52,822 nucleotides of DNA from Gammaproteobacteria bacterium. GTDB taxonomy: Bacteria > Pseudomonadota > Gammaproteobacteria > Pseudomonadales > Pseudohongiellaceae. Location of the stretch: contig PBTW01000096.1 in NCBI GenBank assembly GCA_002729315.1, positions 1-52,822 on the forward strand, given 5' to 3'. Position numbers and translations under genes: made by a program. Under the pieces are notes generated by a model, which was not told the origin of the DNA, made no database searches, and saw only the letters and a list, made by a program, of their open reading frames with translations. Positions 43,494 through 50,794 of the stretch are shown here, one piece after another (the first letter of the stretch is position 1; the number at the start of each line of letters is the position of its first letter).

Positions 43494-46187
43494 TTGTCTG
43501 AAGTACTCGACGCCAATGCGGGAAGCGAACCGCGACCTTCCACTGTTCCCGAAGGTCAAAACAATCCATTGCAAAAAGCGATTACCCATAACGCCCTAAT
43601 TCGCGCCCACGGGATCGCCGCATTTACCATGCTTCTGCTGGCAGTTACCTTCGGAATCGTCGCTTCCTTGCAGTTTTTCCTGCCCGAGGCGACCAGCGCG
43701 ATAGCCAGCTGGGGCCGACTCCGCTTCGCCCACACGCAGGGCATCATGCTGGGATGGCTGGGCAATGCGTTTATAGCGTTTCTATATCTTGCTGTACCGA
43801 TATTAAGTGGGCGACCTGTCACTAGCGAAAGGCTTGGCTGGTATCTGTTTGGCCTTTGGAATTTAGGCGTTCTTCTGCCTGGATGGCTTTTGGTGCTAAA
43901 CGGCTACAGCCAGCCACTGGAATGGGCAGAATTTCCGCTGCTGGTCGATGCTGCCATGATTGGTGGTCTCATTCTTGCGGCGATTCAATTCTTACCACCT
44001 TTTTTTAAGCGCGGGTTTGAAAATCTGTATGTCTCAAGCTGGTACATCATCGGTGGACTGGTGTTCTCGCTGATGAGTTTTCCAATGGGCAACATCATTC
44101 CGGAATTTATACCCGGTGCTGCGGGTGCCGCCTTCAGTGGGCTCTGGATTCATGATGCTGTGGGCTTGTTTGTGACACCAATGGCCCTCGCGATTCTCTA
44201 CTATGTAGTTCCTGCCAGTACGGGCCGCCCGATCTTCAGTCATTTCCTGTCAATGTTAGGGTTCTGGGGTCTATTCTTTCTCTACCCCTTAAACGGAACC
44301 CACCACTACATTTATTCGGTCATCCCCATGGCCACCCAGAACATCGCGATTCTTGCCTCGACCATGCTGGGACTGGTGGTAGTAATTGTTGTCAGCAATC
44401 TTGTGCTTTCTCAGCGCGGCGCCGGCAGGCTGGCGAAAGATCCTGCGCTGCGCTTTGCCTCAACGTCTGTGTTGTTCTATCTCATCGTCAGCCTGCAAGG
44501 CTCCGCGCAGGCCAACATGGGATTCAGCGAGACAATTCATTTCACCGACTATGTCATCGGACATTCCCATCTCGCAATGCTGGGTTTCGCGACCTTTGCC
44601 GGCATTGCGGGAATCCTCCATGCCTGGCAAAAAATGGCGGATGCGCCGTATCACGCCGGAGCCATTGACGCCGCGTACTGGCTGACCACGGTCGGCGTAA
44701 TCGTAATGGTCAGTGACCTGACGCTCGCTGGCCTAGCGCAGGGAGAACTCTGGAAAGCCGGGGCGCCATGGGTCGTCTCGCTGCGAGCCTCCGAACCCTA
44801 CTGGTTGATAAGAACACTGTCAGCCATTCCGATCACCGCCGGCTTCGGGCTGTTGTGCTACGGCTTACTCAAAGGGCCAAGAGGAGCCGGCGCACGAGCG
44901 CTCGCCGAAGCCAGGGCAACGATCAGTCAAGCCGGACCATCTGGCACCGACCAAAATCATCAGAATCCGGTTAAAGCGCTGCGGATGTCGTACATTGCAG
45001 CCTCAGTCGCAGGGGTCACCTTCTTCATATTTTCGGTTTCGCTGCTGGGGCTGCTGCCTCAGTCAACCCTGAATGATCAGATCGCGTTACTGGCACCGGC
45101 AGCCAACTTAGAACTTACCGCCTCCGAGCACCGGGGCCGGCAAATCTACGCTAGAGAAGGTTGCGCCTATTGTCATACGCAGCAGATCCGGTTCATCGAG
45201 TCTGACATCGAACGCTTCGGTGCTGCAACCATGGCATGGGAAGACAGCATGGAAACTCCTCACATGCTCGGGACACGGCGGATTGGGCCGGATCTGTCCA
45301 GGGCGGCGAATACCCGAACAGATCAGTGGCACTTCGCTCATCTGTTCGCGCCTCGGAGTGTTGTACCAAGATCAATCATGCCCTCTTATCCCCAATTTTT
45401 CGATGGCACACCCACTCAGCCCCGCCAGGAGGCACTGGATCTGGTTGCCTACCTCAACACGCTGGGTAGAAGTCGGGAGTTGGCGTGGCCGGAAGGAGAG
45501 ATCGCCATGCGCGAGGCTGCAGGGGACGATCAGTGGACTATGATGTCGCTAGACGCCGACCAGCTTAACGCGCATCCGGCGCGCACTCGCCCTCGTGGCA
45601 ATGCCCCCAGCCTGAGGGGTCAGACACCTGCCCGGCAAGGCCGCAGGCTGTGGGCACAAAACTGCGAAGGCTGCCATGGCGAAGACGGCGCCGGTGATGG
45701 CCCTGCCGCAGCCTGGCTCAAGCCTGCCCCAGTCAATCTGACGGAGCATGAATACCGCGCTGATTTGCTAGCTGACATACTCTATAACGGGGTATACGGC
45801 AGCTCGATGCCGGGCTGGCGCGACCACAGCCCTGCGCAACTGGCCGCGCTAGTTCAAGTCATCCAGAGCTTCAGCAGAGTCGAGCCGATCATCAGGGACA
45901 GCAGCACCGCACTCGGTGCCGAAATTTTTCAGACACACTGCGCCGAATGCCACGGCGAGGCGGGTGATGGTAACGGCTTTGCGGTCGCGAATTTGCCCAT
46001 TCCAATTCCACCCACCGACTTCACCCGTGAGCGACTCAGCATGGCCGCCAGCCTCAGGGTTCTGAATCAGGGCGTTGCCGGAACCACCATGGCGCCCTGG
46101 GGAAACCGGCTCAGCGATTCTGAGATCATGGCCGTCGCCAGCTATCTGCAAACGCTTTATGAGCCTGAAGCAGGAGCCGGCGAATGA
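43494..46187 (+). CDS. Fused cbb3-type oxidase: CcoN + CcoO-like + two cytochrome c domains
   Basis: An 897-residue single polypeptide. Residues about 30-470 are CcoN with roughly twelve helices. Metal and heme ligands align: His80 (RLRFAHTQG) and His359 for heme b, His357 for heme b3 (GHSHLAMLG), His220, His270 and His271 for CuB, and the cross-link Tyr264 (FLYPLNGTHH). Residues about 497-660 are CcoO-like: a single anchor helix, then GCAYCH (557-561), TRRIGPDLSR and VVPRSIMPSYP. Two more cytochrome c domains follow with CEGCH (724-728) and CAECH (816-820), in the place of diheme CcoP. The start is TTG at 43494 after a GAGAG site. The stop overlaps the next ATG. No ccoGHIS genes are adjacent. 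Confidence 0.93.
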   Translation: MSEVLDANAGSEPRPSTVPEGQNNPLQKAITHNALIRAHGIAAFTMLLLAVTFGIVASLQFFLPEATSAIASWGRLRFAHTQGIMLGWLGNAFIAFLYLAVPILSGRPVTSERLGWYLFGLWNLGVLLPGWLLVLNGYSQPLEWAEFPLLVDAAMIGGLILAAIQFLPPFFKRGFENLYVSSWYIIGGLVFSLMSFPMGNIIPEFIPGAAGAAFSGLWIHDAVGLFVTPMALAILYYVVPASTGRPIFSHFLSMLGFWGLFFLYPLNGTHHYIYSVIPMATQNIAILASTMLGLVVVIVVSNLVLSQRGAGRLAKDPALRFASTSVLFYLIVSLQGSAQANMGFSETIHFTDYVIGHSHLAMLGFATFAGIAGILHAWQKMADAPYHAGAIDAAYWLTTVGVIVMVSDLTLAGLAQGELWKAGAPWVVSLRASEPYWLIRTLSAIPITAGFGLLCYGLLKGPRGAGARALAEARATISQAGPSGTDQNHQNPVKALRMSYIAASVAGVTFFIFSVSLLGLLPQSTLNDQIALLAPAANLELTASEHRGRQIYAREGCAYCHTQQIRFIESDIERFGAATMAWEDSMETPHMLGTRRIGPDLSRAANTRTDQWHFAHLFAPRSVVPRSIMPSYPQFFDGTPTQPRQEALDLVAYLNTLGRSRELAWPEGEIAMREAAGDDQWTMMSLDADQLNAHPARTRPRGNAPSLRGQTPARQGRRLWAQNCEGCHGEDGAGDGPAAAWLKPAPVNLTEHEYRADLLADILYNGVYGSSMPGWRDHSPAQLAALVQVIQSFSRVEPIIRDSSTALGAEIFQTHCAECHGEAGDGNGFAVANLPIPIPPTDFTRERLSMAASLRVLNQGVAGTTMAPWGNRLSDSEIMAVASYLQTLYEPEAGAGE

Positions 46188-46354
46188 TCAGCGCACTGAT
46201 TGTTTATGGGACCATTGCTGCAGTTGTGAGCTATAGCCTGCTTTACTGGCTGAAGCCGGGGTGGCGCCAGAGTATTGAGCAGCCAAAGCACATTTTCCAG
46301 CGTCAGCTGGACGGGTATGATAGTCAGCAAAAAACAGACAAGAGCGACCCGTGA
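46184..46354 (+). CDS. Hidden 56-residue single-helix protein, CcoQ-like in position
   Basis: A 56-codon gene that overlaps both neighbours: its ATG overlaps the oxidase stop (ATGA) and its TGA overlaps the GTG start of the downstream cytochrome (GTGA). The product begins MISALIVYGTIAAVVSYSLLYWLKPG, one membrane helix, then a polar tail (HIFQRQLDGYDSQQKTDKSDP). Size, topology and place in the operon match small cbb3 subunits such as CcoQ/FixQ, though I see no clear sequence identity. The exact four-base overlaps on both sides argue that it is translated, with tight coupling of all three genes. Confidence 0.75.
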   Translation: MISALIVYGTIAAVVSYSLLYWLKPGWRQSIEQPKHIFQRQLDGYDSQQKTDKSDP

Positions 46355-47304
46355 ACCAAGATCGAGCCCTTCACTTACAGCGTGGCGCGGCGCAGGCCGC
46401 ACTGCTGATTACCAGCGCCATCGGCCTGTGCGTGGTTCTGGGAACAATGTGGCTACAGAGCGACCGGCCAGCAGAGCGCTATACCGAGCCTAACGTGGAG
46501 TACGGACGTCAGCTCATTCGTGACACCGCGCGAAATATGGGCCCGGCCCATGAAGACCCGGGTATGCGATATACTGGCACCTTCATGGACTGCGCCTCAT
46601 GTCACCTCGACACCGGTACCCGACCCGGCACGCTGTCGCTGTTACAGGCTGCCCAGCGCTATCCGCGATTTTCCGGCCGCGACGGCAAAGTGGGAGATCT
46701 GAGGGACCGCATCAATGGTTGCATGACGCGCAGTATGGATGGCAAAGAGCTAGATCGAGATAGCGTCCAGATGCGCTCCATGGAAATGTATATTAGACAA
46801 CTTAATAAGCAGTACGCCGTCATGGGAGAGAGTCGCCAGTTGCCGGACGAGCCCCCCGCGTTTTCAGAGCCCGATCGGGCCGCCGATGTAACTGCCGGCG
46901 AGCGGGTCTTTGAAGCGAATTGTGCGGTTTGTCACGGCACCAACGGTCAGGGCTTGCTAGCTGCGATCGATAAATCAGAGGGCTATCTGTTTCCTCCGCT
47001 GTGGGGGCCGGACAGTTTCAACAACGGCGCTGGCATGACGCGTCTTCTGACTGCGGCGCGCTTTATTAAGGCGCGGATGCCTCTGGGCAAGCCAGATCTG
47101 ACTGACGACGAAGCCTACGATGTCGCAGCGTACATGAATTCCCACGAAAGACCACAGCGACCAAATTTGGAAGTCGACTATCCTGATCTGAAGAATAAGC
47201 CTGTCGACAGCCCCTATCCGCCATACGCTGATGAATTCCCGATCGAACAGCATCGGCTGGGGCCGTTCCAGCCCATCCGTGAGTTTTACCGCGGGCTGGA
47301 GTAA
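46351..47304 (+). CDS. Membrane-anchored diheme cytochrome c, thiosulfate dehydrogenase (TsdA) family
   Basis: A 317-residue diheme cytochrome: N-terminal anchor helix (AALLITSAIGLCVVLGTMW), heme sites CASCH (81-85) and CAVCH (191-195). TsdA-family stretches are FMDCASCHLDTGTRPG, RINGCMTRSMDGK, and LFPPLWGPDSFNNGAGMTRLLTAARFIKARMPLG, then YDVAAYMNSHERPQ. Cys124 in NGCMTRSM lies where TsdA has the unusual cysteine axial ligand of heme 1, and Met243 is a likely heme 2 ligand. TsdA oxidises thiosulfate to tetrathionate (or the reverse). Start GTG at 46351 overlaps the small upstream gene. Co-translation with a cbb3-type oxidase suggests direct electron delivery. Other SoxA-like or sulfur cytochrome roles are possible. 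Confidence 0.85.
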   Translation: MNQDRALHLQRGAAQAALLITSAIGLCVVLGTMWLQSDRPAERYTEPNVEYGRQLIRDTARNMGPAHEDPGMRYTGTFMDCASCHLDTGTRPGTLSLLQAAQRYPRFSGRDGKVGDLRDRINGCMTRSMDGKELDRDSVQMRSMEMYIRQLNKQYAVMGESRQLPDEPPAFSEPDRAADVTAGERVFEANCAVCHGTNGQGLLAAIDKSEGYLFPPLWGPDSFNNGAGMTRLLTAARFIKARMPLGKPDLTDDEAYDVAAYMNSHERPQRPNLEVDYPDLKNKPVDSPYPPYADEFPIEQHRLGPFQPIREFYRGLE

Positions 47305-47367
47305 TACAGGCTAAATTCCAAAGCAGCAAATTAAGAAAAACTCCGGAACAAGATTGGCTCCCGGGCG

Positions 47368-47381
47368 CCCTGAATTCAGGG
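47368..47381. repeat. 14-bp palindrome after the oxidase operon
   Basis: Perfect palindrome CCCTGAATTCAGGG, able to form CCCTG/CAGGG with an AATT loop. It lies 63 nt after the TsdA-like stop and before the end of the convergent pseudogene. It might help terminate transcription in either direction, but no T-run follows. Confidence 0.3.
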
Positions 47382-47427
47382 GCAGTTCGACATTAGGGTG
47401 GGGCTCAGGCTAAACGTTAAGGCCTGA

Positions 47428-48130
47428 CTAGCCTGCGTACAGCAGACTGTAGCCACACTCCTGCGACCGGGTGGCCGCCATGACGCCGGCAGGCACAAAC
47501 CGACTGTTTTTGATGTTTTCCTGAATCAGTTCCATATAGTGGCTGGCTGCAGACTACCCGGTGACCGCAGAGAGCCTGCGGGGCATGGTGTGCGTCGCGC
47601 GATTGCAGATGGCGAAGTGAGCACTGCGCCCGCGGACATGATCAAGCGTATTGCCGATGTTGCCAAAATCTGCTCCTTCGAGGTTCAGCGGATTTACCTC
47701 AAGCGGACTGTCCCCATCGGGAACAGAAAGTCTGGTCACACTGCTGAACACTTCTCCGTATTTCTGCGCCATGGCATCGGTATAGCAAAGAGCCGTCGCC
47801 GCGTGTCGGAAACAGACAATTATCTCGTACTCAGCATCTGCGCCAGCGTAGTCTTCCCGATGTACGGACAAAATGTTATTCGCATAAAGCACGGCGGTGA
47901 CGCCCCCTCACTAAATCGATGCAAACCCTGAGGTCCTTGTCGGCAGCCAGACTGCCCATCCGGGCGTCCCTGTCGAGACGAGATGGTCGAAACCCTTCGC
48001 CATCCAGACCCTGCGCCGCGGCTGATTAGCTGCCGGCAGCCATAGCGCCAGCGGTTGCAGACATCCCGACACCCGCGAGAAAGCGCCGCCGATGGGTCCG
48101 CTGTGCGTTCCGGCTCTGGTCCTCACTCAT
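47428..48130 (-). pseudogene. Decayed Tat-exported DsrE-like protein gene
   Basis: Reading from the ATG at 48130, the product begins MSEDQSRNAQRTHRRRFLAG, a clear twin-arginine signal (RRRFLAGVGMSATAGAM). The frame is then interrupted by TAA at 48028-48026. It continues in frame (SAAAQGLDGEGFRPSRLDRDARMGSL in part) to 47876, and shifts frame near a run of five C at about 47903-47907. The second frame (47892-47554) includes EIIVCFRHAATALCY, MAQKYGEVF and FAICNRATH. A TAG at 47556-47554 interrupts it, and the remaining frame ends with RFVPAGVMAATRSQECGYSLLYAG and TAG at 47430-47428. These pieces fit a Tat-exported DsrE/F-superfamily protein. With two in-frame stops and one shift it is almost surely inactive. 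Family assignment is from memory of the pattern. Confidence 0.75.
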
Positions 48131-48161
48131 CGCTCTTCCCCCTTGACAGTGAAGCTGATTC

Positions 48162-48746
48162 CTACTGGTTGGAATATTCCGTGCCGTTAACAGGAATCAT
48201 TAAATGCGCACCCGAAGTTCCGGATCGCATCATCCAAGGAGTGCCCTGGCCTGCAAGGGAATTGTCTCGCTGCGAGCCGGTCGGCATGCCCAGTTGCTCC
48301 GCAGTGGCGTTGGGAAGCGACACCACGAACAAATACTGGATGCGATCTGCGGTATCAAAGCGTCGATAGCTCAATGCACCGAACTGGCGCGTAGGAATGT
48401 CACCGGCATCTTCAGCGCGTTGCAGCGCCATCTGAAGTTCCTCGCCTCCCAGGCCCTGCGCAGATAACTTGGCCTGCAGGTCACGTCTCGCGCGCTGAGA
48501 AACAGCGCCGCAGCGGGTGAAACCCTCTTCGTCAGTGGGCTGGCATTCAACGTGGTTACCGCCGACTTTAAGAGTCACGCGATTACCTTCATCGTCATAG
48601 GTATAGACGGTCGCATCAGCGCGAAGATCCATTGGCAGCGGCGAGAGCGCCTTTTCAATGATCGCCTGATCAGTTTGCGCGACAGCGCCTGTGGAACAGA
48701 GCAAGCCCGCCGTAATCAAGACAGCAGTGTGTCTTATTCTTTTCAT
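48162..48746 (-). CDS. Exported protein of unknown function
   Basis: The start is the ATG of MKRIRHTAVL (48746), preceded by ATGGGAGATTGCT (GGAG site); the frame is open upstream to 48923 but that part has no ribosome site. The 194-residue product has a signal peptide (HTAVLITAGLLCSTGAVAQTD). The mature part includes a basic-acidic mix, two cysteines that could form a disulfide (NHVECQPTDEEGFTRCG) and a helical segment (RRDLQAKLSAQGLGGEELQMALQRAEDAG). I do not recognise a family. It is downstream of no clear operon partner; the broken DsrE-like gene follows 31 nt after it on the same strand. Confidence 0.72.
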   Translation of the reverse strand: MKRIRHTAVLITAGLLCSTGAVAQTDQAIIEKALSPLPMDLRADATVYTYDDEGNRVTLKVGGNHVECQPTDEEGFTRCGAVSQRARRDLQAKLSAQGLGGEELQMALQRAEDAGDIPTRQFGALSYRRFDTADRIQYLFVVSLPNATAEQLGMPTGSQRDNSLAGQGTPWMMRSGTSGAHLMIPVNGTEYSNQ

Positions 48747-49119
48747 AGCAATCTCCCATGAGCTATCCTGTAGAGCTGTCTTGTTACTCAGCATCATTGT
48801 TATGTTCAGATACGCACAGGCCTTTGCGTCGTCGTCGCCCGTCACGTTATGGACTTCTAACATAACTGCTCTGCCAGGGAGTGAAAAGTCATTATCTGTT
48901 ACAGCGATGCCACCCGGCACCAACCGCAGTCTGATGCTGTGCAGCAGTAAAGTGACCCGCCCGTCTTACCGCACCTCGGAACTCACACCCATGCCCGCAC
49001 GCGCGTCGTTATTAACTCCGTAAGCCGGATTATCGATACGCGCATCGCCAATCCGGCCTGGTCTGTTCATACTGCCTGGCTCTTGGCCTGACAGGCATCC
49101 GGAAGCTCACCCTGGTCAG
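48747..49119. other. Intergenic region with a stretch of interrupted open frame
   Basis: 373 nt between the exported unknown protein and bacterioferritin. On the minus strand, in frame with the exported protein, an ATG at 49070 opens a frame. It is stopped once by TAA at about 48968-48966 and then stays open to the real ATG at 48746. It could be a leader peptide or decayed coding sequence, or chance. No terminator or promoter is clear. Confidence 0.3.
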
Positions 49120-49608
49120 TTAGGCATGGAGCTTCACCTCGCCGAGTTGTGACTGGGTGTAAAGCTCTATGCCCAGACGCTTGATCATATCAAGCTGCTG
49201 CTCTAGCCAGTGAGCATGGTCCATTTCGGTATCATCGAGTAATGGGACCAACGCATCCTTGGTTACAAAATCTCGTTCCTGCTCGCACAGCGCAATCGCA
49301 CTCCTAAGGCGGCTTGCCACCTCGTATTCAACGCGCAGATCGCTTTCCAGCATAGATTTGATATCAGAGCCCACCTTGAAGCCTTCGCGCGTCACCATAT
49401 CTGGCAGACCTTCGAGAAAGAGCATGCGCTCAATAAGGATGGTGGCATGGCCTTTCTCATCATCGAATTCATGGCTGATACGGTCGTACAGTTTTCGTAA
49501 TCCCCAATCCAAATACATTTGAGAATGAATGAGATACTGATCCATTGCAGCCAACTCCATCGCCAACAAGCCATTCAACGCGTCAATAATTTTCTGATTG
49601 CCCTTCAT
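49120..49608 (-). CDS. bfr: Bacterioferritin, ferroxidase-type subunit lacking the heme methionine
   Basis: A 162-residue bacterioferritin subunit (four-helix bundle plus C-terminal helix). Di-iron ferroxidase ligands are all present: Glu18, Glu51, His54, Glu94, Glu128 and His131 (one-residue offset to E. coli at the end). The position of the heme-ligating Met52 is lysine (DDEKGH), so this subunit alone should not bind heme in the usual way. It would oxidise and store iron in a mixed shell with the neighbouring heme-type subunit. It starts 2 nt after that gene ends. No bfd gene is next to it. Confidence 0.92.
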   Translation of the reverse strand: MKGNQKIIDALNGLLAMELAAMDQYLIHSQMYLDWGLRKLYDRISHEFDDEKGHATILIERMLFLEGLPDMVTREGFKVGSDIKSMLESDLRVEYEVASRLRSAIALCEQERDFVTKDALVPLLDDTEMDHAHWLEQQLDMIKRLGIELYTQSQLGEVKLHA

Positions 49609-49610
49609 GC

Positions 49611-50087
49611 TCAGTCTCCATCAATAGTTTGAGATTGGATATAGTTCTGAATACCCATTTGTTCGATCTGGTATTCCTGAGCCTCCAACCAGTCAATGTA
49701 GTCTTCTTCCGCTTCTAGTATGTCACCCAGCAACTCACGACTGACATAATCTTTCTCAAGCTCACAAAGAACGATTGCCTCTTTCAGCGCGGGAATTTGC
49801 TTAAGCTCGAACTGCTGATCCAGACTCAGCATCTCGGCGGTGTGTTCGCCGATGAAAAGCTTGCCAAGATCCTGCAGATTCGGAAGACCTTCCAGAAAGA
49901 GAATTCGATTCATCAGTGAATCAGCCTGTTTCATGTCCTTGATAGACTTGTTGTAGCACGCCGCATTCAATCGAGTGATACCCCAGTTCCGGTACATCCG
50001 CGCATGGAGAAAGAATTGATTGACCGACGTCAGTTCGAGTTTGAGTATATTGTTCAACGCCGAAACAACGTTTTTTTGACCCTGCAT
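49611..50087 (-). CDS. bfr: Bacterioferritin, heme-binding subunit with a degenerate ferroxidase site
   Basis: A 158-residue bacterioferritin. The heme ligand Met52 is kept (KDMKQ), and the heme-site region NRILFLEGLPNLQDLGKLFIGE is standard. The ferroxidase centre is broken: Glu51 is Asp, His54 is Gln and His130 is Tyr, while Glu18, Glu94 and Glu127 remain. This is the mirror image of the next gene. The pair thus resembles the alpha/beta bacterioferritins of Neisseria, Pseudomonas-type and magnetotactic bacteria, which build mixed 24-mers. First gene of the operon; ATG at 50087. Confidence 0.92.
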   Translation of the reverse strand: MQGQKNVVSALNNILKLELTSVNQFFLHARMYRNWGITRLNAACYNKSIKDMKQADSLMNRILFLEGLPNLQDLGKLFIGEHTAEMLSLDQQFELKQIPALKEAIVLCELEKDYVSRELLGDILEAEEDYIDWLEAQEYQIEQMGIQNYIQSQTIDGD

Positions 50088-50167
50088 GCCTGATTCCTCA
50101 AGACAGTTGATAACGGGTGAAGTGTACTCGGAATTGCAGGAATATGCTATTTTTTTTAATTAATTCA

Positions 50168-50186
50168 ATAACTTATGAATACGAAT
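50168..50186. promoter_or_regulatory. Weak Fur-like site upstream of the bacterioferritin pair
   Basis: An ATGAATACGAATCATTGCG-like stretch (approximate coordinates) matches about 10 of 19 positions of the Fur consensus (GATAATGATAATCATTATC), with the central AATCATT intact. It lies about 80-100 bp upstream of the bacterioferritin ATG in an AT-rich region. The match is modest and could be chance. Confidence 0.2.
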
Positions 50187-50298
50187 CATTGCGATTTGCG
50201 ATTCCATTTACCCGTGAGTCGGCCGGCAATGCAACCAACGCGTCACACGGTGCGGTATAACACATCAGATGCGCCGTAAGAGTCACCCGCGTTCGAGC

Positions 50299-50589
50299 TC
50301 ACGCTTTCTGTTTGGCCACCCAGGCAAAATGGCGCTGCAGTGACTCATCACTTCGCAGCAGTTCAAGGCTGTTGAAATGCTTGGCGAGAGCCATTTCATC
50401 GAAGCGCTTATGAATGCCCTTGTGGCATAGCCGGCAAATCCAGATGCCCGCGTTAAGAATGCGCTTGTCCACGTGCTTGCGAAAATATGTACGGCGATGA
50501 ACTTTGCGCGGTATCAGGTGATGAAAGGTCAAATTAACCCTCCGATCACATAATCTACAGCGTTTGGGTGTCTCCGATTTTTTACGCAT
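50299..50589 (-). CDS. Small HNH-type nuclease-domain protein
   Basis: I place the start at MRKKSETPKRC (50589), giving 96 residues; the frame opens at 50625. It has the layout of a compact HNH/zinc-finger domain: first zinc pair CRLC, then FHHLIPRKVH, an Asn in KRILNAGIWIC, and a second pair CRLC followed by HKGIHKRF. The pattern CxxC...HH...N...CxxCH..H is that of small free-standing HNH proteins related to YisB. Nuclease activity is plausible but not shown. It is divergent from the ADP-ribosylglycohydrolase gene and downstream of no operon partner. Confidence 0.8.
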   Translation of the reverse strand: MRKKSETPKRCRLCDRRVNLTFHHLIPRKVHRRTYFRKHVDKRILNAGIWICRLCHKGIHKRFDEMALAKHFNSLELLRSDESLQRHFAWVAKQKA

Positions 50590-50794
50590 AAAACCTGTTA
50601 CGCAATGCCCAAGGTTACGGGTCAATGATCCATGACATCAGGGCACTGCCAAACGACAGCGTAGCGAAGATCCGCCAACGCACTCACAGTGTTGCACTTC
50701 AGCGGCCAGGTCGCGGACGTGAAAGCGCGGTTGATCTGTGCAGATGGGCAGAGCGTTTTTTTGTCATCACCCCAGACCAGACAGGATCGATCAA

